Origin: CAZDVQ01 sp964508975
Lineage (GTDB): Bacteria > Bacteroidota > Bacteroidia > Chitinophagales > Saprospiraceae
NCBI GenBank assembly: GCA_964508975.1
Contig: CAZDVQ010000050.1
Span: 1 to 34,213 of the forward strand
Reading direction: 5' to 3'
DNA: 34,213 nucleotides
Numbering within the stretch: the stretch's first letter is position 1; every line of letters starts with the position of its first letter. Below are positions 24,456-31,765 of the stretch, piece after piece. A program made the position numbers and the translations under genes. A model generated the notes under the pieces. It was given only the letters and a program-made list of their open reading frames with translations. It had not been told where the DNA came from and made no database searches.

Positions 24456-24563
24456 CCGCGTTAGCTGCTTGGAGGGCAGCCGCGATAGCGGCTGGTGCGT
24501 AGCACGGAGCGCAGCGAACCCCGGAAAGGAGCGGCGACGCCCCAAGGCGGCGCAACGCCCAAA
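24456..24563 (-). repeat. GC-rich intergenic element, copy G
   Basis: Minus-oriented: right end CCGCGTTAGCTGC at 24456 and left end CGCAACGCCCAAAA at 24563. Internal GCAGCCGC-GATA-GCGGCTG hairpin. Lies upstream of the frameshifted HEPN gene. Confidence 0.8.
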
Positions 24564-24586
24564 AAAAACAAAACCATCCAGCATAA

Positions 24587-24658
24587 GAGTATGTTTGGAT
24601 TTTGGGTTTCGAGGGAAAAGAGCTGTTTTTCGCCGGAAGCTAAAGTCCAAACATACTC
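24587..24658 (-). mobile_element. Deleted 72-bp derivative of the MITE-like element, copy 3
   Basis: Retains both terminal repeats and the adjoining GTTTCGAGGGAAAA and TTCGCCGGAAGCTAAAG blocks, but lacks the central 88 bp including the inner hairpin. Target duplication TAA at 24584-24586 and 24659-24661. Confidence 0.85.
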
Positions 24659-25046
24659 TAAATCCCATCCGCAAGCCTGGTCTGAAAAAAAAGCCCCATC
24701 TGGTACAACCTTTCCGCATAAAAATGCAACATATAGAGTACGTTTGTAGTATTCCACTTGGAGGCCCGTTATTGTTGCGGGCTGCCCTGAAAATAAACGT
24801 TGCAAAAGTGCGCGTAAAAAGATACAGCATACATGCGCTTTATCTATTTTTGCCCCACGGAAATTATCAGACGAACAGAAAAGGGTTAAACATCGATGTC
24901 TATACAACATGACCGCTTAGCTTATTTTCAGGATTGTAAAATAATTTCAAAAATTTGCACCCCAATGTAGCACAGATATTCAAAAAAGTTAGGAATATTG
25001 CGGCTACAAAAGACTAGTCAATCAAAACCGAAAATAATCACAAGCG
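24659..25046. other. Gap with possible promoter and a 24-codon mini-ORF
   Basis: No convincing gene. TATTTTTG at 24845-24852 fits a -7 promoter box; 43 bp later a 24-residue frame (24896-24970, MSIQHDRLAYFQDCK...) could be a leader peptide, or chance. The rest is moderately AT-rich unique sequence preceding the acidic protein gene. Confidence 0.3.
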
Positions 25047-25355
25047 ATGGTACTTCTATTAGACCCAATCATGCACGTATCGGACGACAGCGAAACACTG
25101 TTCAACGCACCTGCAACTAACCCAAACATTTTCATGTCCGGCGAGGATGATGACGACGAGTACTTCGACGAAGAGTTCAGCGATTTCTTGGCTGAAGACG
25201 ATGCTGACGATGTGGATGCCGACGACGAAGACTTCGTGCCAGAAGATTTCGATGATGATTTCGATATCGAAGACCTCGACCTCGACCTCGATGATTTCGA
25301 TGACGATGATGACGATTTCGGTGACGACGAAGATTTCGACGACGACGAATTCTAG
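25047..25355 (+). CDS. Extremely acidic low-complexity protein
   Basis: 102 residues. From about residue 31 on the sequence is almost only Asp, Glu and Phe in a DDDFD-like pattern (for example EDLDLDLDDFDDDDDDFGDD), preceded by MVLLLDPIMHVSDDSETLF. It is expected to be unfolded, strongly negative and possibly metal- or protein-binding; regularly spaced Phe/Leu could be short binding motifs. An ATG at 25137 is an alternative start, leaving only the acidic part. A likely terminator follows at 25415, so it is an independent transcript. I do not recognise a family. The repetitive composition could mislead frame choice, but codon use (GAC/GAT mixed) fits coding. Confidence 0.65.
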   Translation: MVLLLDPIMHVSDDSETLFNAPATNPNIFMSGEDDDDEYFDEEFSDFLAEDDADDVDADDEDFVPEDFDDDFDIEDLDLDLDDFDDDDDDFGDDEDFDDDEF

Positions 25356-25414
25356 TCCAAACAATGCATGTACACAACGGTTCGCTTGAACCGATCGCAT
25401 AACTATACACATTG

Positions 25415-25442
25415 AAAAGGTATTCCACCCGGGATGCCTTTT
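25415..25442 (+). terminator. Rho-independent terminator after the acidic protein gene
   Basis: 12-bp stem (AAAAGGTATTCC with GGGATGCCTTTT, two G-U pairs), 4-nt ACCC loop, ending in T4. It covers the ATG at 25434 of the longer phosphatase frame and so argues for the start at 25461. Confidence 0.7.
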
Positions 25443-25460
25443 CGTTTTAAATCTATTGGC

Positions 25461-26081
25461 ATGCCACAATTCAAAGAAATTTACTGTATCCGTCATGGCC
25501 AGACCGAGTTCAATGCCCTGGGTATTGTGCAGGGTAGCGGCGTGGATACAGACCTCAATGATAAGGGCCGTGCTCAAGCGCAAGCTTTTTATAATTTTTA
25601 CCAACATATCGATTTTGACGTGGTGCTGGTGTCGACCCTCAAACGTACTTACCAAACGGTAGAGCAGTTTATACAGAAAGGTATTCCGCACGAGCGCTTT
25701 GCGCATATCGACGAGTGTAGCTGGGGTATCCACGAGGGCCAGCCCTCCTCACCCGAGATGCACGCCAAGTACAAGTGGCTTGCCGAGGAATGGACCACCG
25801 GCGACCTCAACGCCAGGCTAGAAGGTGGCGAAAGCGCGCTTGATTTAAAAAAACGCCTGATTCCTTTTTTGGAGTTGCTCCGCGACAGGCCCGAGCGCAA
25901 AATACTAATGTGCGCGCACGGGCGCATCATACGGGCCTTTATCAGCTTGATTAAAACGGGCGATGTGCGGCATATGGAATATATCCCGCACCGCAATACA
26001 GGCCTGTACAAGATAGTTTATGACCTGGATGCCTTCTCGGTTATCCTTGAAAACGATGCGAGGCATTTACCACATGAGTAG
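25461..26081 (+). CDS. Histidine phosphatase family protein
   Basis: 206 residues from the ATG at 25461 (MPQFKEIYCIRHGQTEFN). The catalytic RHG (11-13) and second histidine in ILMCAHGRIIRA define the phosphoglycerate mutase-like histidine phosphatase superfamily, with ECSWGIHEGQ supplying the proton-donor region. The substrate is not predictable; cobalamin phosphatase (CobC) or a general phosphatase are options. Its last codons overlap the start of mqnA by 8 bp, so the two are cotranscribed and probably translationally coupled. Confidence 0.85.
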   Translation: MPQFKEIYCIRHGQTEFNALGIVQGSGVDTDLNDKGRAQAQAFYNFYQHIDFDVVLVSTLKRTYQTVEQFIQKGIPHERFAHIDECSWGIHEGQPSSPEMHAKYKWLAEEWTTGDLNARLEGGESALDLKKRLIPFLELLRDRPERKILMCAHGRIIRAFISLIKTGDVRHMEYIPHRNTGLYKIVYDLDAFSVILENDARHLPHE

Positions 26082-26820
26082 TCAACCTGTACGCATCAGT
26101 GTGGTCTCTTACCTCAACGCTAAACCATTTGTACATGGTTTAGAGGCAGGTTTATTAGATGGTTTGGCCGAAATTAGCCTCGATATTCCCTCGGTGTGCG
26201 CCCGTAAATTGATCAACGGTGAAGTTGATCTAGGCTTGGTGCCCGTGGCCGTGATACCGCAAATCCCTAACGCCCAGGTAGTGTCTAATTTTTGCATCGG
26301 TGCGAACGGCCCGGTGCAAACGGTGTCTATTTTCTCCGATGTACCCATTAACGAGATTAAGTCCCTGTACCTTGATTATCAATCTCGGACCTCCGTTAAA
26401 TTGGCCCAGTTACTACTGGCGAGGCATTGGAAAGTAAATCCTGTGTTGTTGGAGGCCAGCGAAGGCTTTGAGTCAAAAATAAAAGGTACAACAGCTGGCT
26501 TGGTCATTGGCGACCGTGCCTTTGCGCTCAACCAACAATATGCTTACATCTACGATTTATCGGCGGCATGGAAGCAATTTACAGGCTTGCCCTTTGTGTT
26601 TGCCGCCTGGGTAGCCAATAAGCCCTTGCATCCGGTTTTCCTAGATTTATTTGAAAGCAGCTTGGCCATTGGGGTTGAACGCATAGAACTAGTAGCCCAG
26701 TTTGAAGAAATGCAATATCCTGGCATTGATTTAAAACAGTATTACTCGAAGTATATTCATTATACCCTTGACGATGCCAAGCGGCAAGCCATGCATCTTT
26801 TTTTGAACAACGAATGGTAA
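26074..26820 (+). CDS. mqnA: Chorismate dehydratase MqnA
   Basis: First enzyme of the futalosine menaquinone pathway: removes water from chorismate to give 3-[(1-carboxyvinyl)oxy]benzoate. 248 residues with a periplasmic-binding-protein-like fold; the family opening ISVVSYLNAKPFVHGLEAGL is unmistakable, followed by VCARKLINGEVDLGLVPVAV, YLDYQSRTSVKLAQLLL and GTTAGLVIGDRAF. The frame is open from 26020, but the ATG at 26074, overlapping the phosphatase stop, gives the family-typical N-terminus MSSQPVRISVVSY. Product feeds MqnE (3.1-4.3 kb). The other pathway genes (mqnB, mqnC, mqnD) are not in the window. Confidence 0.92.
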   Translation: MSSQPVRISVVSYLNAKPFVHGLEAGLLDGLAEISLDIPSVCARKLINGEVDLGLVPVAVIPQIPNAQVVSNFCIGANGPVQTVSIFSDVPINEIKSLYLDYQSRTSVKLAQLLLARHWKVNPVLLEASEGFESKIKGTTAGLVIGDRAFALNQQYAYIYDLSAAWKQFTGLPFVFAAWVANKPLHPVFLDLFESSLAIGVERIELVAQFEEMQYPGIDLKQYYSKYIHYTLDDAKRQAMHLFLNNEW

Positions 26821-26825
26821 ACGGT

Positions 26826-27368
26826 ATGCAACAGTACATCGCATTGCTACGCGGCATCAACGTGAGCGGTTACAATATCATTAAAATGGAAGCCTTGCGC
26901 GATATGTTGGCCGGGCTTGGTTTTACAGGCGTGAAAACCTACATACAAAGTGGAAACATCGTTTTCGAGGCACCAGCAAGCACAACGCTCGACTTGGAGC
27001 GCCAAATCCACGATGGTATACAGCAAAGTTTTCAGCTCGATATTCCCGTGATGGTGATTTCGTCCAGTGAGTTCATAGACATATTAGAGCAAAACCCATT
27101 AACCAGCGAGGAGGATTTTGATATTACTGCGGCTCATATTACCGTGCTAGCACACGAGCCAGTTGATTTTATCGACCCCATGAAGATATTCCTGCACCGA
27201 GCGGAGGATGAGGTCTTTATGCAAATCGGCAGGGCCATTTACTTATATTTTCCGAGTGGTTATGGCAAGACCAAGCTCAGTAACAAGCTATTTGAGCAGG
27301 TGTACAAAATCCCCGCTACGACCCGGAACTGGAAAACTTGTTTGGCTATAAAGGATATGCTGGCTTAA
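26826..27368 (+). CDS. DUF1697 family protein
   Basis: 180 residues, DUF1697: MQQYIALLRGINVSGYNIIKM, then TYIQSGNIVFEA and LYFPSGYGKTKLSN, the three hallmark blocks. Function unknown in any organism I know of. The ATG at 26826 gives the conserved start; an ATG at 26814 overlapping the mqnA stop would add four residues. It is the third gene of the phosphatase-mqnA operon by spacing (5 bp). Confidence 0.88.
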   Translation: MQQYIALLRGINVSGYNIIKMEALRDMLAGLGFTGVKTYIQSGNIVFEAPASTTLDLERQIHDGIQQSFQLDIPVMVISSSEFIDILEQNPLTSEEDFDITAAHITVLAHEPVDFIDPMKIFLHRAEDEVFMQIGRAIYLYFPSGYGKTKLSNKLFEQVYKIPATTRNWKTCLAIKDMLA

Positions 27369-27468
27369 AATGTCTAGGTACTTAATACTCTTTGGTTTAT
27401 AGGCTCAAATTTCTCCAAAAGTACGTGTTTTTTGTATTGTAATGTTGCCCAAGCATTTAAGTGTTTAA

Positions 27469-27496
27469 ATTCATAGTTCATTGTTCATCATTCATA
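27469..27496 (+). repeat. 4-unit heptanucleotide repeat left of element H
   Basis: ATTCATA, GTTCATT, GTTCATC, ATTCATA in 7-bp register, 10 bp before GC-rich element copy H. Confidence 0.8.
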
Positions 27497-27506
27497 GTTA
27501 TTTGAA

Positions 27507-27616
27507 TGGCGTTGCGCCGCATGCGCGTCGCCGCTCCTTTCCGCGCTCGCTTGACGCTCGGTGCTGCGCACTGCCGCCTACGGCGGCCCGCTCCAAGCAG
27601 CTAACGCGGCAATGCC
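27507..27616 (+). repeat. GC-rich intergenic element, copy H
   Basis: Plus-oriented: left end GGCGTTGCGCCGCATG, right end CAGCTAACGCGGCAATG. Lacks the extra hairpin of copies D and K. Flanked on both sides by heptamer repeats. Confidence 0.8.
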
Positions 27617-27651
27617 GAGGAGCTAATGCCGCTTTTTCGCCACTTTAGCGC

Positions 27652-27686
27652 ATTCAAAATTCATAATTCAAAATTCATCATTCATA
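27652..27686 (+). repeat. 5-unit heptanucleotide repeat right of element H
   Basis: ATTCAAA, ATTCATA, ATTCAAA, ATTCATC, ATTCATA in register, ending 6 bp before the promoter motif of the next gene. Confidence 0.85.
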
Positions 27687-27691
27687 TTGCG

Positions 27692-27699
27692 TAACTTTG
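27692..27699 (+). promoter_or_regulatory. Putative -7 promoter element
   Basis: TAACTTTG fits TAnnTTTG and lies 29 bp before the ATG at 27729. The same octamer precedes the TruA-like gene. Confidence 0.6.
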
Positions 27700-27728
27700 C
27701 AGTCTTTTAGCATCTTTACATTTTACAC

Positions 27729-28448
27729 ATGGAACTTGAAGACTTGGTGGTGATTTACGAGGACAACCACCTTTTAGCTGTACATAAACCTGCAGGCATA
27801 CTAGTACACGCCGATGAAACGGGCGACGAATCGCTCTCGGACGTGGTGAAAGAATATATCCGGAAACGTTACGGTAAGCCAGGCGAAGCCTTTTTGGGCG
27901 TGATTCACCGTATTGACCGCCCCGTGAGTGGGGTAGTGTTGTTTGCTAAAACGACCAAGGCGCTGCAACGCATGAATGAGATGTTCAAAAACCGGGAAGT
28001 ACAAAAAACGTACTTGGCCATTACCGAGCAACGCCCTGCCGAACTCGAAGAGGAGCTGATCCACTACCTGATTAAGGATGAGCAGAAAAATATTGCCCGC
28101 GCCTCGATATCGAACCGAGGCGACTTTAAGCACGGTAAGTTGTCGCACCTAAAGTATAAGTTGATTGCCAGCTTGGGTGACCACCACTTGCTGGAAGTTA
28201 AACCTTACACGGGTAGGCCGCACCAGATCAGATGCCAATTGGGCAAAATTGAATGTCCGATTCGCGGCGACCTGAAATATGGTGCCCAGCGTACCAACTT
28301 TGACGGCAATATTTGCTTACATGCTTATTCGTTAAGCTTTATGCATCCCGTTAAGAAAGAGCCTGTTACGATAAAAGCCAAGCCGCCCAAAGACCAAGTT
28401 TGGGGTATTTTCAAAGGAATGCTCCCTGAAACCGTTGGAGATTACTAG
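27729..28448 (+). CDS. RluA-family pseudouridine synthase
   Basis: 239 residues. The catalytic block HRIDRPVSG (60-68, Asp63) is the HRLDxxTSG motif of the RluA/RsuA-like pseudouridine synthases, and GRPHQIRCQL is the second conserved block. N-terminal YEDNHLLAVHKPAGILVHAD is typical of the RluA group without an S4 domain, so the protein modifies uridine in rRNA or tRNA; which site cannot be told. It is followed 3 bp later by a YjbR-like gene, hence one operon. Promoter motif 29 bp upstream. Confidence 0.88.
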   Translation: MELEDLVVIYEDNHLLAVHKPAGILVHADETGDESLSDVVKEYIRKRYGKPGEAFLGVIHRIDRPVSGVVLFAKTTKALQRMNEMFKNREVQKTYLAITEQRPAELEEELIHYLIKDEQKNIARASISNRGDFKHGKLSHLKYKLIASLGDHHLLEVKPYTGRPHQIRCQLGKIECPIRGDLKYGAQRTNFDGNICLHAYSLSFMHPVKKEPVTIKAKPPKDQVWGIFKGMLPETVGDY

Positions 28449-28451
28449 CCT

Positions 28452-28802
28452 ATGAATATCGAACAATTCCGAGAATTTTGCATCGCCAAACCCGGTGTAA
28501 GCGAAGATTTTCCCTTTGGGGAAGATACCCTGGTGTTCCGGGTTGGGGGTAAAATATTTGCATTGACCTCGGTAACGGCCAGTCGCTTTACCGTAAACCT
28601 TAAATGCGACCCAGAACGGGCCATCGACTTACGCGAGCACCACGAGGAAGTACAGCCGGGTTACCATATGAACAAAAAACATTGGAATACCGTTGACTTT
28701 GAGGGCGATCTCGACGTTTCGTTATTGAGGGAGCTGGTGAACCATAGCTACGAGCTGGTTCGCGACAGTTTACCCAAGAAACAAAGGGAAAGCCTACAGT
28801 AG
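28452..28802 (+). CDS. MmcQ/YjbR family protein
   Basis: 116 residues of the MmcQ/YjbR fold: MNIEQFREFCIAKPGVSEDFPFGEDTLVFRV, then TVNLKCDPERAIDLREHHEEV, GYHMNKKHWNTVDF and the C-terminal helix LVNHSYELVRDSLPKK. The fold resembles the CyaY/double-wing DNA-binding type, but no biochemical role is established. It starts 3 bp after the pseudouridine synthase stop. Confidence 0.85.
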   Translation: MNIEQFREFCIAKPGVSEDFPFGEDTLVFRVGGKIFALTSVTASRFTVNLKCDPERAIDLREHHEEVQPGYHMNKKHWNTVDFEGDLDVSLLRELVNHSYELVRDSLPKKQRESLQ

Positions 28803-28876
28803 CCAGCGGCCAAATGATTGGTACGCTGCGTTTATAGCATTGGCACCCAATTGAACGCTCGGAAATAGTCAAACAC

Positions 28877-30874
28877 ATGGATAGTCGAATTTACACGCAT
28901 ATCAAACGGCAGCTTGCAAGCTTGTTGCTTTTAAGTCTGTTGGTACAAGCCTGTAGCTATACCGAGAAAATTACGGATGCTAAAACCGCGTTTGACCGCT
29001 ACCAGTTTGCCCTGGCAGCTACTTTATATACCAAGGAATATAGTAAGGCAGATAATCCCGTTGAAAAAGGCCGGATTGCGTTTCAAATAGCGGAATCGTA
29101 CCAACGACAGGATTTGGTTGAAAAAGCAGCAGAGTGGTACCAGAAATCGTACGAAACGCGCTATAAAAATGCTGCATACCGCTACGCCCAGGCCCTCATG
29201 CAACTGGAACGTTACCAAGAGGCTATCCCTGTGTTGAACGAGGCAGGTTTAGAGGAGGGTAGTTCATACACTTACCAAGCCGATATACAATCGTGCAAGG
29301 CCGCCATTCAATGGCAAAAAGAAGTAGCCAAAAGCAAATACGAAGTTAAACCCGTTGCTGGAAATAGCGCCGTGGCCGAATTCGTCTCAGCCTATGCATC
29401 CAACGGCGATTTGCTGATAGCCAAAGAAATGCCACTAGGCCAAAAAGATGTTCCATACGGCTGGACGGGTCGTGGTTATTACGAACTCTGGCGTTTAACG
29501 CAAGCGGGGGAGCTTCAACCTATTGATCAAAACGAAAGTTTCAACACGCCATTCCACGAGACCAACCTTTGCTTCAACAGCGATTATACCGAAGCTTTTT
29601 TCAATCGCTGTGGTACTGCGGATAAATCGGATCGCGATTTCTGCGCTATTTTTTATTCGAAGCTGGAAAACGGTGTTTGGACCAAGCCGGTTGAAATAAA
29701 CCTCGGCCCTAAAAATAGGAACTACCTCCACCCGCACCTGAATTTTGGCGACAAGGCCTTGTTCTTTTCCATGAACGACCCCGATGGCTTTGGGGGCTAT
29801 GATATCTACCTTTGTTTCAAATTAAACGAAGGAGGTTGGACAGAGCCCCGCAGTCTAGGCGGATTTGTGAATACCGAGAAAGACGAAGTGTTCCCTTTCG
29901 CCGTAGGCGATAGTTTATTCTTCGCATCTGATGGACATCCAGGAATGGGTGGTCTAGATATTCAAGTTGCCGTGAAAAAGGATGCTATCTGGCGTAATAC
30001 TACCAATCTGAAAGCCCCAATTAATTCAGGTTCAGATGATTATGGTATCATCTGGCAACGAGAAGCAGATGGCACATTGAAAGGACATATGAGCTCTTCA
30101 AGGTTAAATGGGCAAGGCCGAGATGATATTTACGCGCTGACACCAAGGCCCAAGCCTCCTGTTGTAGATACACCCGTGGTTGTGCAAGAACCTAAATGGC
30201 AAATCATGCTCAACGGCCTGAGTCAGGCCAAACAGTTTAGTGTGGCCGATGATCCATCGAGCGGCATTGTGGGTTATGCCCCTTTACAGGATGTTGACAT
30301 TGTGATAGAGTTTGCCGATAGCGTTTACCGCACCAAGTCGAGTAGTACTGGTTTATTCAGCATGGAATTAACAGAAAACCAAGATTATAAAATCACCGCC
30401 AGTAAAGCAGGGTATTTCACCACGAGTGTTCGGGTAAACACCCGTTCCTTGGTTAAAGACCCGGCAGTGCCTTTGATTATCATCAACACGGTGGTAAATC
30501 TGGAGCAAATATTTGTGGACAGGGAAATCGTGTTGGAGAATATCTACTATGACTTTGATAAATGGGATATTCGTTCGGATGCTATTCCAACGCTAACCAA
30601 GCTGGTTAACGTCCTGAAGGAAAACCCAAGTATAAAAATTGAATTAGCCTCGCATACCGACTGCCAGGGTGCCGATGCTTACAACCAGGTACTTTCACAA
30701 AAACGCGCCGAATCGGTGGTGAATTACCTCATTGAAAGGGGCGGCATCGCCAAGGAACGCCTCAGCGCTAAAGGTTATGGCGAAACTTTACCCGTCGAAA
30801 CTTGTTCCTGTAGGCAGTGTACCGATGAGCAAAACCAAAAAAACAGACGTACCACTTTTAAAGTAGTACAATAG
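28877..30874 (+). CDS. PorE-like OmpA/PD40/TPR lipoprotein
   Basis: 665-residue outer-membrane lipoprotein. Signal peptide with lipobox LLVQAC (Cys26). TPR-like helices 30-150 (QFALAATLYTKEYSKADNPV; AAYRYAQALMQLERYQEAIP), a PD40/WD40-like propeller about 160-425 (FSMNDPDGFGGYDIYLC; FFASDGHPGMGGLDIQV), a carboxypeptidase-regulatory-like domain about 455-545, and a C-terminal OmpA peptidoglycan-binding domain 555-665 (IYYDFDKWDIR; ASHTDCQGADAYNQVLSQKR). This order and length equal PorE of the type IX secretion system, which anchors the machine to peptidoglycan. Bacteroidota encode several such proteins, so PorE itself is likely but not certain. Confidence 0.78.
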   Translation: MDSRIYTHIKRQLASLLLLSLLVQACSYTEKITDAKTAFDRYQFALAATLYTKEYSKADNPVEKGRIAFQIAESYQRQDLVEKAAEWYQKSYETRYKNAAYRYAQALMQLERYQEAIPVLNEAGLEEGSSYTYQADIQSCKAAIQWQKEVAKSKYEVKPVAGNSAVAEFVSAYASNGDLLIAKEMPLGQKDVPYGWTGRGYYELWRLTQAGELQPIDQNESFNTPFHETNLCFNSDYTEAFFNRCGTADKSDRDFCAIFYSKLENGVWTKPVEINLGPKNRNYLHPHLNFGDKALFFSMNDPDGFGGYDIYLCFKLNEGGWTEPRSLGGFVNTEKDEVFPFAVGDSLFFASDGHPGMGGLDIQVAVKKDAIWRNTTNLKAPINSGSDDYGIIWQREADGTLKGHMSSSRLNGQGRDDIYALTPRPKPPVVDTPVVVQEPKWQIMLNGLSQAKQFSVADDPSSGIVGYAPLQDVDIVIEFADSVYRTKSSSTGLFSMELTENQDYKITASKAGYFTTSVRVNTRSLVKDPAVPLIIINTVVNLEQIFVDREIVLENIYYDFDKWDIRSDAIPTLTKLVNVLKENPSIKIELASHTDCQGADAYNQVLSQKRAESVVNYLIERGGIAKERLSAKGYGETLPVETCSCRQCTDEQNQKNRRTTFKVVQ

Positions 30875-30906
30875 CAACCGAGGCTGTGCAAAGCGGTAAA
30901 ATTAGC

Positions 30907-30914
30907 TAACTTTG
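30907..30914 (+). promoter_or_regulatory. Putative -7 promoter element for the TruA-like gene
   Basis: TAACTTTG, 22 bp before the TTG start codon at 30937. Confidence 0.55.
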
Positions 30915-30936
30915 CAGCCCTTTAAACGATTTTACC

Positions 30937-31725
30937 TTGAAATACCACCTAATATTAGAATACGACGGGACGAAGTTCGACGGCTGGAAACTTATCGCCG
31001 GGAAACGTACCGTAGAAGGAACCCTGCTGGTTGCTTGTAAAGAGTTGTTCCCGACCAAAAAAATTACCCTCGTGGGCGCAGTGCATACAGAAACTGGGAT
31101 GCACGCCATGGCTCAATCGGTACACCTAGATATGGATGTAGACATCGAACCAGAACCGCTGGGCATGATGATCAACGAGGCGCTGCCGGATGATGTTTCT
31201 ATCATTGAAATGGCCGGGATCGTGAGCAATTTCGAAGCCCGCAAAGATGCCATTGCACGAAGTTACCTGTATACTATCGCTACTAAAAATAAGGCCGAAG
31301 ACCCTCGATTTAGCTGGTTGGTGGCGCGCGACAGGCTCAAGCTCAACTTGATGCAACAAGCCAGCAAGAAGTTCATCGGCGTAAACGATTACAAATTCTT
31401 TTTGCCTAACCGTGGTGATAAAGACTCAACCAAGTTCAATATCTTGAGCATTGAGGTGTTTAGCGAGGAGAACGTGGTTTATGTACGTATTAAAGCGCCA
31501 TACCTGGTTGATAAGCTGGCCAGATTGATCGTTGGAGTATTGGTGGAAGTAGGCTGTATGAAAATGAACTCCGTGGAGTTTGGCAGTTTATTTCAGCAAT
31601 TCAACCCTCGATTACAGCGTCTAGCAGCACCTGTACAAGGTTTATTCCTGGAAGATGTTTACTACCATGAGGATGACTTAGGTATTAAGCTAGCCAAGGC
31701 TAAACTGCCAGATTATGCTGATTAG
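30937..31725 (+). CDS. Divergent TruA-like protein with Asp-to-Glu change at the catalytic site
   Basis: 262 residues, collinear with tRNA pseudouridine(38-40) synthase TruA: LEYDGTKFDGWKLI, the core block, DYKFFL, LARLIVGVLVEVG and APVQGLFLEDVYY. The start is TTG; no ATG lies close enough to keep the conserved first strand. The catalytic motif, normally GRTDxGVHA, reads VHTETGMHA here (49-57): Glu52 replaces the essential Asp and His50 the neighbouring Arg. The RNMVR-type block that binds RNA is also changed (LVDKLAR). Either a TruA paralogue that lost or altered its activity, or the only copy with unusual chemistry. Ends at a strong shared terminator. Confidence 0.8.
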   Translation: MKYHLILEYDGTKFDGWKLIAGKRTVEGTLLVACKELFPTKKITLVGAVHTETGMHAMAQSVHLDMDVDIEPEPLGMMINEALPDDVSIIEMAGIVSNFEARKDAIARSYLYTIATKNKAEDPRFSWLVARDRLKLNLMQQASKKFIGVNDYKFFLPNRGDKDSTKFNILSIEVFSEENVVYVRIKAPYLVDKLARLIVGVLVEVGCMKMNSVEFGSLFQQFNPRLQRLAAPVQGLFLEDVYYHEDDLGIKLAKAKLPDYAD

Positions 31726-31733
31726 AAAAAAAA

Positions 31734-31765
31734 GGCGTCAACCCGAGAGGGTTGACGCCTTTTTT
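31734..31765 (+). terminator. Bidirectional rho-independent terminator
   Basis: Perfect 11-bp stem GGCGTCAACCC / GGGTTGACGCC, GAGA loop, T6 on the plus strand and A8 before the stem for the minus strand. Serves both the TruA-like gene and the convergent surface protein gene, whose stop codon overlaps it. Confidence 0.92.

Noticed and set aside
25059..25733. 224-codon minus-strand frame opposite the acidic protein and phosphatase genes
   Set aside because: GAC/GAT-rich coding strands give long antisense frames rich in Val/Ile/Glu; the sense frames have recognisable features and a terminator.
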